64,000 nt of DNA from Aliivibrio sp. S3MY1 (GTDB taxonomy: Bacteria; Pseudomonadota; Gammaproteobacteria; Enterobacterales; Vibrionaceae), in the NCBI RefSeq assembly GCF_028765575.1, contig NZ_JARACO010000003.1:124001-188000 (forward strand), read 5' to 3'. Shown here one piece after another: positions 37,014-45,570 of the stretch (its first letter is position 1; the number at the start of each line of letters is the position of its first letter). The position numbers were made by a program, and so were the translations under genes. The notes beneath the pieces were generated by a model that saw only the letters and a list, made by a program, of their open reading frames with translations, had not been told where the DNA came from and searched no databases.

Positions 37014-37463
37014 ATGGAACGTGATTATACTTTCTCTTGTTTAGTAACAATGCCGCGTCATGATCTTGAAGAGTTCAGTCATCGTGTGATTAGTCGTATG
37101 GTGCCTGAAGAGACAATAAAAGAGATCTTTACGTTTGAACAAGAAGAAATCGCAGATCCAGATCGTATGCAAACGGCTCAATTAGATGCCATGCTTCGTC
37201 TTACTGCTGTCGCTCTTGGTGAAGTGACTCATGCATTTTCAGAGTCTGAAAACTCACAACAAAATAGCTTACGTATGATGCGTCTTGTTTTATGGCATGC
37301 TTATGCAATGTTATTTAATTTAGAAGAAGCGGTATCGTTAGAAGAGCACTGTGAATTGGTTGAGAAAATTTTAGCCAAACCACCAACAGATGCATTAAAT
37401 TGGTTGCCAATTTTATCTAAATTGCTTGGTGATTACGCCGCTATTGCTGCGAAACAGAAGTAA
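37014..37463 (+). CDS. Conserved helical protein of unknown function
   Basis: A 149-aa acidic, mostly helical protein with no signal peptide or membrane segment (MERDYTFSCLVTMPRHDLEE, then RLTAVALGEVTHAFSESENS and RLVLWHAYAMLFNLEEAVSL). I do not recognise a family. It starts 9 bp after the helicase stop with AGGAG upstream, so it is co-transcribed with it, and a strong terminator follows. A link to the helicase is suggested only by this pairing. Confidence 0.75.
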   Translation: MERDYTFSCLVTMPRHDLEEFSHRVISRMVPEETIKEIFTFEQEEIADPDRMQTAQLDAMLRLTAVALGEVTHAFSESENSQQNSLRMMRLVLWHAYAMLFNLEEAVSLEEHCELVEKILAKPPTDALNWLPILSKLLGDYAAIAAKQK

Positions 37464-37493
37464 CGCTGTTAATAAAGCAATAAATTAAATTAT

Positions 37494-37530
37494 AAAAGCG
37501 CCAGTGGTTATTATCACTGGCGCTTTTTTA
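37494..37530 (+). terminator. Intrinsic terminator of the helicase operon
   Basis: AAAAGCGCCAGTG (37494-37506) pairs with CACTGGCGCTTTT (37515-37527). Confidence 0.95.
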
Positions 37531-37540
37531 TATGAGCATT

Positions 37541-37573
37541 AAAAAACCGAATCACAATAAGTGATCCGGTTTA
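37541..37573 (-). terminator. Intrinsic terminator of the CstA-family gene
   Basis: AAACCGAATCAC (37544-37555) pairs with GTGATCCGGTTT (37561-37572) with one mismatch; on the minus strand it is followed by TTTTTT. Confidence 0.8.
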
Positions 37574-37608
37574 AATCTAACGTTATAGGGGGAGGTTATA
37601 ACATTAGT

Positions 37609-39075
37609 TTACGATTGTAGACTTTCTTCTTCTGAATCAATCTCACCTTTGCCTTTTGACTTCACAATAATCAAACCAGCAATTACAAACGCTGAAACCA
37701 CACCTACAATGGTAGATAGTGTCATCGGTAAGCCAAAACCAAGTTGACTGTTATTTAAGATGAATGTGATACATACGCTTGTCATGAATACAGCAGGTAC
37801 TGTTGCAACCCAATGTAGCTTGTTATGACGAAGTAGGTAAGCAGAAGCGGTCCATAGCATCATTACCGCCGTTGTTTGGTTAGCAAAACCGAAGTAACGC
37901 CAGATTATGCCAAAGTCTACTTGAGTTAAAATACCACCAAGCACGAACAGTGGAAGCGCCATTAGTAAACGGTTACGTAGTGTTTTTTGTTCCATGTTGA
38001 AATATTCAGCAAGGATTAAACGACTTGAACGGAATGCAGTATCACCAGAGGTAATTGGTAGAATAACTACACCTAAGAACGCTAGGATGCCACCAAATGT
38101 ACCTAAAAGACCAAATGATGATGCGTAAACTACGTTACCAGGACCACCGTCTGCAACCGCGGCTTGAAGTGCTTCAATACCATCAAAGAAAGACAGAGCG
38201 ATAGCACACCAGATCAGAGCGATAATACCTTCACCAATCATTGCGCCGTAGAATACAAAGCGACCATTCTTTTCATTTTCCATACAACGCGCCATTAGCG
38301 GTGATTGCGTTGCGTGGAAACCAGAGATAGCACCACAAGCAATGGTGATAAATAGTGCAGGCCATAATGGCAAGTCGTTCGGGTTCATGTTGGTAAACAT
38401 TTCACTTGGTTCGTAGCCACCAAGTACAGAATGATCACTTGATAGTGCGATGGCAGAAATTAAGCCAACAGACATGAAGATTAGTAGAGCACCAAATAGC
38501 GGATAGAAGCGTCCGATGATTTTATCAACAGGTACAATTGTCGCTAAGATGTAGTAACCAAAAATGATAACAACCATCGCCGTCATTGTGATGCCTAAAT
38601 TAAATTGGTCATTCATTAGGTTAGTTAGCATGCTTGCAGGGGCTGATACAAATACCACACCAACAAGAAGCAATAGAACAATTGCGAACACGTTCATGAA
38701 GTGTTTTGCACCATTGCCTAGGTACTTGCCTGTAATAGTAGGAACAGAGGCGCCACCATTACGGACAGATAGCATTCCTGAGAAATAATCGTGTACTGCA
38801 CCTGCAAAAATACAACCAAGTACGATCCATAACATAGCTGCAGGGCCGTAAAGGGCACCCATGATTGGGCCAAAAATTGGGCCGACGCCTGCAATATTAA
38901 GAAGTTGAACTAGGTAGACTTTTGGTGTCGACATTGGAACAAAATCTACGCCATCTGTTTTTGTGTGAGCGGGCGTTTTTCTGTCTTCTTTAATGCCAAA
39001 TACTTTTTCAATAAACGCACCATAGATGAAGTAACCACCGATAAGCGCTGCAACACAGGTTAGAAACCAAACCAT
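37609..39075 (-). CDS. CstA/BtsT-family transporter (probable pyruvate or peptide carrier)
   Basis: A 488-aa membrane protein with ~13 helices and the CstA signature NIAGVGPIFGPIMGALYGP, then HDYFSGMLSVRNGG and CGAISGFHATQSPLMARCM. It is shorter than E. coli CstA and BtsT (~700 aa) but has the same core. BtsT imports pyruvate under control of the BtsS/BtsR system; here a LytS/LytTR pair lies immediately upstream on the same strand, and BtsR-like operators fill the gap between. Pyruvate uptake is therefore the best guess, peptide uptake the alternative. Confidence 0.85.
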   Translation of the reverse strand: MVWFLTCVAALIGGYFIYGAFIEKVFGIKEDRKTPAHTKTDGVDFVPMSTPKVYLVQLLNIAGVGPIFGPIMGALYGPAAMLWIVLGCIFAGAVHDYFSGMLSVRNGGASVPTITGKYLGNGAKHFMNVFAIVLLLLVGVVFVSAPASMLTNLMNDQFNLGITMTAMVVIIFGYYILATIVPVDKIIGRFYPLFGALLIFMSVGLISAIALSSDHSVLGGYEPSEMFTNMNPNDLPLWPALFITIACGAISGFHATQSPLMARCMENEKNGRFVFYGAMIGEGIIALIWCAIALSFFDGIEALQAAVADGGPGNVVYASSFGLLGTFGGILAFLGVVILPITSGDTAFRSSRLILAEYFNMEQKTLRNRLLMALPLFVLGGILTQVDFGIIWRYFGFANQTTAVMMLWTASAYLLRHNKLHWVATVPAVFMTSVCITFILNNSQLGFGLPMTLSTIVGVVSAFVIAGLIIVKSKGKGEIDSEEESLQS

Positions 39076-39168
39076 AATTTATTCCTTGTTTGAATTACGA
39101 GTTAAATAGATAAATTAATATGCTGGTTATCATACTGATGGGCGTAAAGAGTTCACGCCCAAAAAAAG

Positions 39169-39217
39169 TGAGTGGTTAAGATAAGAGGCTCAGTGGTTTT
39201 ATATTATGGTAAGCGGT
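39169..39217 (-). promoter_or_regulatory. Array of BtsR-like operator repeats upstream of the CstA-family gene
   Basis: On the minus strand: ACCGCTTA (39217-39210), ACCACTGA (39197-39190) and ACCACTCA (39176-39169). The E. coli BtsR (YehT) operator, as I recall it, is two ACC(G/A)CT(C/T)A repeats with a 13-bp spacer; here the spacers are 12 and 13 bp and only the middle copy has a mismatch. Weaker AGYGGY copies continue at 39232-39237 and 39247-39252. Confidence 0.7.
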
Positions 39218-39254
39218 TTTGAGCCAGATTAAGTGGCTGCATGAAAAGCGGTAA

Positions 39255-39971
39255 TTAGCATTGAATTCCTAGTCGCTCTTTAATTTCTTTAAGATACCGA
39301 CGACTGACTTGAGCAGTATGACCACTTTGAGTAATGATCTCACTGGTGCCATTATCATGCAGTTTAATCTCACGAATAAAATGAGGGTTAATTAAAAACT
39401 GTCGATGGCAGCGGATAAGCGGGGTCTTTTCTTCAAGGACTTTTAATGTCAATTGGGTGCAGGCTTTCTCTGATTTGGTTACAAGCTCAACGCCTGCGGC
39501 TTGAATACTGGCAACCTCAATCTCTTTAGACGGTAAAAGAAGAATACGGTTATGCCCAGAGCAGGGGATTAACTCAATTTCAGGCGTAATAATAGGCGTG
39601 AGGTCGAGTTTGGTATCTGCTGCCAATAATCGTTTTACGGTTTTTTTAAGGCGGCAAGGCTCTATCGGTTTGAGTAGATAATCAAAGGCATTATCTTCAA
39701 AGGCTTTTACAGCAAACTCATCATAAGCGGTAACAAAAACGATATTTGGCATGGTCTCAGGGTCAAGCATGCTAATTAAGTCCATCCCTGTGAGCTTTGG
39801 CATTTGGATATCAAGAAAGACCACATCAGGCTTTAGTTGATTTATCTGCTTTAATCCATCAATTGCGTTACCACACTCGGCAATAATATCAATGTGACCA
39901 ATTTCATATAATTGGTCAATTAACTCTTCACGAGCAAACAGTTCGTCATCAATCACAATGGCTTTAAGCAT
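39255..39971 (-). CDS. btsR: LytTR-family response regulator (BtsR/YehT-like)
   Basis: A 238-aa regulator. The receiver domain (1-120) has the acidic pocket in VIDDELFAREEL, phospho-acceptor Asp in DVVFLDIQMPKLTG and the conserved Lys in DYLLKPIEP. The C-terminal LytTR DNA-binding domain (~135-238) includes PLIRCHRQFLINPHFIREI and AQVSRRYLKEIKERLG. Its start overlaps the kinase gene by 8 bp. It probably activates the CstA-family gene downstream through the repeats at 39169-39217. Confidence 0.88.
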   Translation of the reverse strand: MLKAIVIDDELFAREELIDQLYEIGHIDIIAECGNAIDGLKQINQLKPDVVFLDIQMPKLTGMDLISMLDPETMPNIVFVTAYDEFAVKAFEDNAFDYLLKPIEPCRLKKTVKRLLAADTKLDLTPIITPEIELIPCSGHNRILLLPSKEIEVASIQAAGVELVTKSEKACTQLTLKVLEEKTPLIRCHRQFLINPHFIREIKLHDNGTSEIITQSGHTAQVSRRYLKEIKERLGIQC

Positions 39972-41658
39972 GATTTATCGTCTCTAGTGGTAAGTGAATA
40001 GTGGCTTTGGTTTGTTTGTTTTCAATGCAAGATAGCGTTAATCCAAACGCATCACCAAATTGATTTTTCAAGCGTTTATCAACAATGGTTGTGCCTAAGC
40101 CATCGCTGCTAGTCTGTTCTACGTACAGCCCTGCATTATCGATGACCTCAAGAATGACTTGATGGTGGGATAGATAACCTTTAATTTTTATTTCGCCATT
40201 TTCAAACATATTCGACGTGCCATGTTTGATGGCGTTCTCAACTAAGGGTTGCAAGGTGAATGTGGGTAATTTCAGATCGTACAGTTTTTCGTCAATATTT
40301 ACATCGACGGTCAGTCTGTCTGCAAATCGTGCTAGCTCAATCTCTAAATAGGATTGTACATGATGTAATTCTTCTTTTAAGGTCACTTGCTCAAAGTTCT
40401 GTTTTAAATTTCGACGGAAAAATTGTGATAAATGCTGAATTAATTCACGAGCTCGATTGGGATCTCGTCGAATAACAGCACTTATGGTATTTAACGCATT
40501 AAACAGAAAATGAGGATTGACCTGAGCTTGTAATAAACGCAATTCAGCTTGGGTTAATAACGTTTGTTGCTGTAAATATCGCCCGGCTAAAATTTGGTTA
40601 GAGAGTAATTTTGCAATGCCTTCGCCTAATGTTAGGTTGATATAGGAAAATAGTTTCAGTTTTGGCTCATACAGCTTAATAGTACCAATAACCTCATTAT
40701 TTACCCCAATAAGAGGAATAACCAGTGCTGAACCGAGTTTACATTTTTCATTAATCGAGCATTGGTATGGGTATTCGTCACCATCAATGTACATTACTTT
40801 ACTTTGTTTTATGGCTTTTCGAGTGTAGTCAGATGCAATAGGAGTACCTGGTAAATGGTGATCATCTCCAATACCAATAAAAGCTAATATTTTCTCCTTA
40901 TCAGTAATAGATACCGCACCAACCCCAGTCTCTTCATAGATGATGTTTGCTATTTTCTCACTGTTTTCTTGGTTGAAGCCTTTGCTTAATATGCCGACGG
41001 AGCGCTGAGCAATATTAAGCGCTTTATTAGAAAATGCAGCTGAGTACTTTTCATAAATCGTTTTTCTATCTTGGATAATACTCATGAACATGGCTGCGCC
41101 AACTGAATTGGCTACGACCATAGGTAAAATGATAGAGGAGACAAGTGCATAAGCTTGATCAAATGGTTTGGCAACGATTAGAATGATGGCCATTTGTAAT
41201 AGCTCTGCAATAAAGGCAATCATTAAAACGGTTCTTGGTTTAAATAATTGTTCTATTTGATTTTTACGAACAAAGTATAAATGAAACAACCCGCCAAGAA
41301 GTCCCTCTGCTGTTGTTGAAATCGCACAGGCTAAATCGGTAAATCCTCCCATAGAGTATCGATGTAAACCACCGGTTAGACCAACAAAAAAACCAACTAA
41401 AGGCCCTCCTAGTACTCCCCCCATTACAGCACCAATTGCTCTTGTATTAGCAATGGCATCTTGAATAGCAAGGCCAAAATAAGTACCTAAAATACAGAAG
41501 CCAGAAAAGATGATGTAGCAAAGAAAACGGTGGCTCCAACGACCTGAAATAGTCGTAATAGGAAGAAACAGAGGAGTCTTACTTAATAAATAAGCAAGAA
41601 CAAGGTAAACACTCAATTGTTGTAACAGGGAAAACACCAATTCCATCAAGATTCTCAA
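39964..41658 (-). CDS. btsS: LytS-type sensor histidine kinase (BtsS/YehU-like)
   Basis: A 564-aa kinase. The N-terminal 5TM-LytS domain (~1-190) includes GAVMGGVLGGPLVGFFVGLT, a GAF-like domain (~220-350) follows, then the His_kinase domain with the phospho-acceptor in QVNPHFLFNALNTISAVIRR and an HATPase domain (PLVENAIKHGT, DNAGLYVEQ, GLGTTIVDKRLKNQFG). In E. coli the homologue BtsS binds extracellular pyruvate with high affinity. Together with the overlapping regulator gene and the transporter downstream it forms a self-contained nutrient-scavenging unit. Confidence 0.88.
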   Translation of the reverse strand: MRILMELVFSLLQQLSVYLVLAYLLSKTPLFLPITTISGRWSHRFLCYIIFSGFCILGTYFGLAIQDAIANTRAIGAVMGGVLGGPLVGFFVGLTGGLHRYSMGGFTDLACAISTTAEGLLGGLFHLYFVRKNQIEQLFKPRTVLMIAFIAELLQMAIILIVAKPFDQAYALVSSIILPMVVANSVGAAMFMSIIQDRKTIYEKYSAAFSNKALNIAQRSVGILSKGFNQENSEKIANIIYEETGVGAVSITDKEKILAFIGIGDDHHLPGTPIASDYTRKAIKQSKVMYIDGDEYPYQCSINEKCKLGSALVIPLIGVNNEVIGTIKLYEPKLKLFSYINLTLGEGIAKLLSNQILAGRYLQQQTLLTQAELRLLQAQVNPHFLFNALNTISAVIRRDPNRARELIQHLSQFFRRNLKQNFEQVTLKEELHHVQSYLEIELARFADRLTVDVNIDEKLYDLKLPTFTLQPLVENAIKHGTSNMFENGEIKIKGYLSHHQVILEVIDNAGLYVEQTSSDGLGTTIVDKRLKNQFGDAFGLTLSCIENKQTKATIHLPLETINHA

Positions 41659-41887
41659 CTAATATGCCGGATCTTAAGTGTAATCATAATTAGGAATCCT
41701 GTCTAAATAGAAGAGGGGAAATAGAGTGAATTGAGTTATAAAAAGTGATAATGATGGCCTAAATTTAACAATGAAATAAATGAAATATAAGATTTCATAA
41801 ATGATACTTGTGATCTCTGCTGCTCGTAAATAGAATGCCCACCCTAAACATTTTTTTAACTATTACACTTTTTTTTGAGGCATCGAC

Positions 41888-42478
41888 ATGTCGAACAAAC
41901 TTGCAAATCCTGCACCATTAGGCTTAATGGCTTTTGGTATGACAACTGTGCTACTAAACCTACATAATATAGGTTTATTTCCTTTAAATACTGCGATCTT
42001 ATCGATGGGTATTTTTTACGGTGGTCTTGCGCAAGTAATTGCAGGCATCATGGAGTATAAAAAGGGTAATACATTTGGTACTACAGCATTTACTTCTTAC
42101 GGTTTCTTCTGGTTATCTCTTGTTGGCTTAATTCTTATGCCAGAAATGGGCCTAGGACAAGCAACGTCTGCAGCATTCATGGGTTGTTATCTTGCAATGT
42201 GGGGTGTACTAACATTCTTCTTATTCTTAGGTACGTTCAACTACCCACGCGCTAAGCAAGTTGTATTCGCTAGCTTAACTATCTTGTTCGCATTACTTTC
42301 AGCTCGTGACTTCACCGGTAGCGTATTAATCGGTCACATCGCAGGTTATGTTGGTCTATTCTGTGGTCTAAGTGCAATGTATTTCTCTATGGCTCAAGTA
42401 ATTAATGGTGAATACGGTCGTACTGTATTACCTGTTGGTGAAATGAAAGCGAAAGAAACAGCAGCAGTTACTGCATAA
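41888..42478 (+). CDS. satP: SatP/YaaH family acetate (succinate) transporter
   Basis: A 196-aa membrane protein with six helices and the diagnostic N-terminal NPAPLGLMAFGMTTVLLNLH (GPR1/FUN34/YaaH family). It exchanges acetate with protons at the inner membrane. It is divergent from btsS with a 229-bp gap, and together with the pyruvate module suggests re-uptake of overflow metabolites. TTGAGG lies before ATG 41888. Confidence 0.92.
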   Translation: MSNKLANPAPLGLMAFGMTTVLLNLHNIGLFPLNTAILSMGIFYGGLAQVIAGIMEYKKGNTFGTTAFTSYGFFWLSLVGLILMPEMGLGQATSAAFMGCYLAMWGVLTFFLFLGTFNYPRAKQVVFASLTILFALLSARDFTGSVLIGHIAGYVGLFCGLSAMYFSMAQVINGEYGRTVLPVGEMKAKETAAVTA

Positions 42479-42498
42479 ATTTCTACTTATAAAATAGA

Positions 42499-42538
42499 AA
42501 AAGGCAGCTTACTATTTAGTTAGTAAGCTGCCTTTTTT
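42499..42538. terminator. Bidirectional terminator after satP
   Basis: AAAAGGCAGCTTACTA (42499-42514) pairs with TAGTAAGCTGCCTTTT (42521-42536). Confidence 0.93.
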
Positions 42539-42556
42539 GTATGTGCCATATTTAAA

Positions 42557-42718
42557 TTAGCGATATAAACTCATTAATATCTCTTGGGTATCTGCAACCT
42601 GACTTTCGATATTAGTTTGAGCCTCAATTCCTAATTGCTCTTTTGCTTCTTCTTTTGATAGCCCTAGGTGACAGCAAAGCATATCAATAGCCATTAAATA
42701 AGTCTGTTGTTCAGCCAT
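42557..42718 (-). CDS. Small acidic protein of unknown function (53 aa)
   Basis: Starts at ATG 42718 with AGGA upstream: MAEQQTYLMAIDMLCCHLGL, then SKEEAKEQLGIEAQ and a helical end (DTQEILMSLYR). Two adjacent Cys (LCCHL) and an otherwise helical, acidic composition. The good RBS, the shared terminator and the codon quality support a real gene. I do not recognise it. The 308-bp gap to htpX otherwise shows nothing. Confidence 0.65.
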   Translation of the reverse strand: MAEQQTYLMAIDMLCCHLGLSKEEAKEQLGIEAQTNIESQVADTQEILMSLYR

Positions 42719-43026
42719 GTTCAATCCTTGATATTCATAATCATAATTTTTTCTGGATCCACAAAGTAAAATGAATTGCATTTTTTAACAATACGACCAA
42801 AGTCTAATGGCGGCTTTCTCACTAGAATTAGAATGAAGTTAAATGGAAAAGAATAGAAAGGTGAATAGATAAAAGAAAGTGTATCAAAGTACGTCAAACC
42901 CTTGTATTTATAGAAAATGACACTATCTTATGACTATACCTATTAAGCGTGCTAGATACGTTTGGTTCCAACTCGAAATAAAAATATAAATGAGTTGAAT
43001 TAATTATTAACTGGAGAGAAAGATAA

Positions 43027-43902
43027 ATGAAGCGTATGGCGCTGTTTTTAGCAACAAACTTGGCTGTGATGATTGTATTCAGTATTGTTCTGAATATTGT
43101 TTATGCGGTTACCGGTATTCAACAAGGTAGCCTTTCTGGTTTACTTGTTATGGCTGTATTGTTCGGTTTTGGTGGTTCGTTAGTTTCTCTAATGATGTCA
43201 AAATCAATGGCATTACGTTCTGTGGGTGGTGAAGTTATTGAACAACCTCGTAATGAAACTGAGCATTGGTTAATACAAACGGTCGCTCGTCAAGCACAGC
43301 AAGTTGGTATCGGCATGCCAACGGTTGCAATTTACGACTCGCCTGATATGAATGCTTTTGCTACTGGTGCTAAGCGTGATGATTCATTGGTTGCAGTATC
43401 AACAGGCTTACTTCACAGCATGACTCGTGATGAAGCTGAAGCGGTATTGGCTCATGAAGTAAGTCACATTGCTAATGGCGATATGATTACGATGACGTTA
43501 ATGCAAGGTGTCGTGAATACTTTCGTGATTTTCTTATCTCGTATGATTGCAAATGCAGTGAGTGGTTTTACGTCAAACGATGAAGAAGGTGAGGGCGAAG
43601 GTGGTAGTTTCATGACGTATTTCATCGTTTCTACTATTCTTGAAATTGCGTTTGGTTTCTTAGCAAGCTTCTTAACGATGTGGTTTAGTCGTCATCGTGA
43701 GTTCCATGCCGATGCCGGAGCTGCACAGTTAGTTGGTAAAGAGAAAATGATCGCGGCATTAGAGCGTTTACGTATGGGACAAGAGTCTCAACTAGAAGGT
43801 TCTATGATGGCTTTTGGTATTAACGGTAAGCATACATTAATGGAATTACTAATGAGCCATCCGCCATTAGATAAACGTATTAATGCATTACGCCAAATGT
43901 AA
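43027..43902 (+). CDS. htpX: Membrane zinc metalloprotease HtpX
   Basis: A 291-aa M48 protease. Two N-terminal helices (~4-55), the active-site HEVSH in [18 protein letters not shown], two more helices, then the third zinc ligand Glu region in [20 protein letters not shown] and the C-terminal [13 protein letters not shown]. It degrades misfolded inner-membrane proteins together with FtsH. GGAGAG precedes ATG 43027. No clear sigma-32 promoter could be picked out upstream. Confidence 0.96.
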   Translation: MKRMALFLATNLAVMIVFSIVLNIVYAVTGIQQGSLSGLLVMAVLFGFGGSLVSLMMSKSMALRSVGGEVIEQPRNETEHWLIQTVARQAQQVGIGMPTVAIYDSPDMNAFATGAKRDDSLVAVSTGLLHSMTRDEAEAVLAHEVSHIANGDMITMTLMQGVVNTFVIFLSRMIANAVSGFTSNDEEGEGEGGSFMTYFIVSTILEIAFGFLASFLTMWFSRHREFHADAGAAQLVGKEKMIAALERLRMGQESQLEGSMMAFGINGKHTLMELLMSHPPLDKRINALRQM

Positions 43903-43929
43903 TTTAGTAAGATCATAAGATATTTAATA

Positions 43930-43957
43930 AGCCCGAGGTAAATCTCGGGTTTTTTCT
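43930..43957 (+). terminator. Intrinsic terminator of htpX
   Basis: AGCCCGAG (43930-43937) and CTCGGGTT with a following T-run. Confidence 0.9.
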
Positions 43958-44043
43958 GTCTTGAGATCACATAAATCTTTTACCTATGCGCATTAAGAGT
44001 TATAGTCTGCCTCTAATTTGAATTAAGACATTTAGGATCTACC

Positions 44044-44517
44044 TTGACTAATAACGACGTTCTACGACGCATTCGCTATACTTTTGATTTTGACGATACA
44101 AAAATGATCGCACTGTTTGCTGCTGCTGATCTGAAAGTAACTCGTGAAGAAGTATGTAACTGGTTAAAAGCGGATGACGATAAAGACTATAAAAGTTGTC
44201 AGGATGTTCAATTAGCAACATTTCTAAATGGTTTAATCAATGATCGTCGTGGTAAGCGTGAAGGCGAACAACCAAAGCCTGAAGAAAAACTAACGAACAA
44301 TATCATTCTTAAAAAACTACAAATTGCTTTAAACTTAAAAGCAGATGAGGTTTTAGATCTTATGAAGTTAGTTAACTTCCGTCTAAGCAAGCACGAATTA
44401 AGCGCTTTCTTCCGCAAGCCAGATCATAAACACTACCGTATTTGTAAAGACCAAGTTCTACGTAACTTTTTACAAGGCGTTCAACAAGATCTACGTGGTG
44501 AAGCAGAAAGCGAATAA
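44044..44517 (+). CDS. yehS: YehS family (DUF1456) protein
   Basis: A 157-aa protein made of two copies of the DUF1456 unit: NNDVLRRIRYTFDFDDTKMI with EVCNWLKADDDKDYKSC, and NNIILKKLQIALNLKADEVL with ELSAFFRKPDHKHYRIC. The start is TTG at 44044, with AGGATC upstream. Function unknown. In E. coli yehS is in the btsSR (yehUT) operon; here it is about 2.4 kb away, which keeps a loose association. Confidence 0.92.
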   Translation: MTNNDVLRRIRYTFDFDDTKMIALFAAADLKVTREEVCNWLKADDDKDYKSCQDVQLATFLNGLINDRRGKREGEQPKPEEKLTNNIILKKLQIALNLKADEVLDLMKLVNFRLSKHELSAFFRKPDHKHYRICKDQVLRNFLQGVQQDLRGEAESE

Positions 44518-44537
44518 GCTTTTTTCTTTAGCATAAT

Positions 44538-44576
44538 AAAAAACCACGACTATCATCTAATGAGTCGTGGTTTTTT
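44538..44576 (+). terminator. Intrinsic terminator of yehS
   Basis: AAAAAACCACGACT (44538-44551) pairs with AGTCGTGGTTTTTT (44563-44576). Confidence 0.92.
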
Positions 44577-44589
44577 ATGTCTGTTGCGT

Positions 44590-44648
44590 ATACCAATCGT
44601 AGTAAATAACTGCGTTATCTCTGGTCATTTACTTACTGTGATTGGTAT
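44590..44648. repeat. Palindromic ATACCAATC...GATTGGTAT intergenic repeat, copy 2
   Basis: 59 bp: ATACCAATC (44590-44598) and GATTGGTAT (44640-44648), with inner AGTAAAT (44601-44607) pairing with ATTTACT (44627-44633). Same ends as the element at 33989-34071. Confidence 0.75.
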
Positions 44649-44676
44649 TAATATCGTAAATCGCGCTGTTGTTAAA

Positions 44677-45201
44677 TTAGAAACTCCATTGCATACTCAT
44701 TACGATAATGCCAGGTAGGATAAAGCCAGCTTCTACACCAAAATAATCGGTGAAATTGTATTGCGCTGCATGGTAGATATAAGGTGCAAAACCAACCCCA
44801 AATTTCTCTTTTGAGGTTTTGTATATCCCGCCATTACCACAATCTTCAAAGGCATCGACAAAAAATTCCCCTGCGTATGAATACATCCCTTTAATAACAA
44901 GATTGCTATTCACACGATACCAGTCTTTTCTAACGCCAATAAGCATACAGCGATTCGCTTGACTGTTTAAAAAAGTGCCTAGCATGAAGCTGTAATCAGA
45001 ATCTTTAGAAAACTTACGTTCAATAGAAAAGTATTGATTATTAAAGTATTGATGAGAGTCAGGATCGTAGGGAACTAAATGATAGAGGAATGACCCAGTG
45101 TTTACAGAGTAAAGGGATAGTTCACTCGGTTCCTCCTCCGCACTGATCTTAAATGGAAGTAATAAAATAAAAAATAAAAAAGATAAAAAGTAAGGCTTCA
45201 T
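44677..45201 (-). CDS. Putative outer-membrane beta-barrel protein
   Basis: A 174-aa secreted protein: a signal peptide of ~21 residues (MKPYFLSFLFFILLLPFKIS) and then short alternating strands, ending FILPGIIVMSMQWSF with the terminal Phe needed for barrel insertion. Two Cys (NRCMLIG, EDCGNGG). Size and an eight-strand pattern recall PagP-like enzymes, but I do not see the PagP catalytic set clearly enough to name it. Monocistronic. Confidence 0.65.
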   Translation of the reverse strand: MKPYFLSFLFFILLLPFKISAEEEPSELSLYSVNTGSFLYHLVPYDPDSHQYFNNQYFSIERKFSKDSDYSFMLGTFLNSQANRCMLIGVRKDWYRVNSNLVIKGMYSYAGEFFVDAFEDCGNGGIYKTSKEKFGVGFAPYIYHAAQYNFTDYFGVEAGFILPGIIVMSMQWSF

Positions 45202-45570
45202 AACTCAAAGATGTAAAAAAAATGTAGGGGCATTATAAAGATATTTATCTTAAATAAATAGAGAGAGCTAGTTAGCTTGTTTATTATATTTACATTTTTT
45301 GGAACACTTATTAACGATTCACTTGTTGAGTGAATGTTTTTTCTTCGATGCCGTTATCAACCTTACCTTCCGACTTAGCAGCAAAATAGCAACAAGGGTA
45401 TTATTTGCAATAATTATCCCCCCTGGCTGAATCTTTAAAAATATGACATTGGTCACTACTTTGAGAATAAGGTAGGGCTGTTTATTGATTATTCCCTTGA
45501 TAAAAGGAATGTCACGTATATCATCCGATCCTGAAATCTAGCTATCTATCTTTCTTTAGTGAGTATATTT
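45202..45570. promoter_or_regulatory. Intergenic region with inverted repeat
   Basis: The 369-bp gap between divergent genes has no visible gene. ATTCACT (45317-45323) and AGTGAAT (45329-45335) form a 7-bp stem followed by GTTTTTTC, which could be a weak + strand terminator or an operator. Confidence 0.35.

Noticed and set aside
41800-41887. CRP site upstream of satP
   Set aside because: Only the left half-site TGTGA is present; the right half does not match TCACA.
42782-43026. Sigma-32 promoter for htpX
   Set aside because: A CCCTTGTA-like block exists but the -10 element at proper distance is not convincing.
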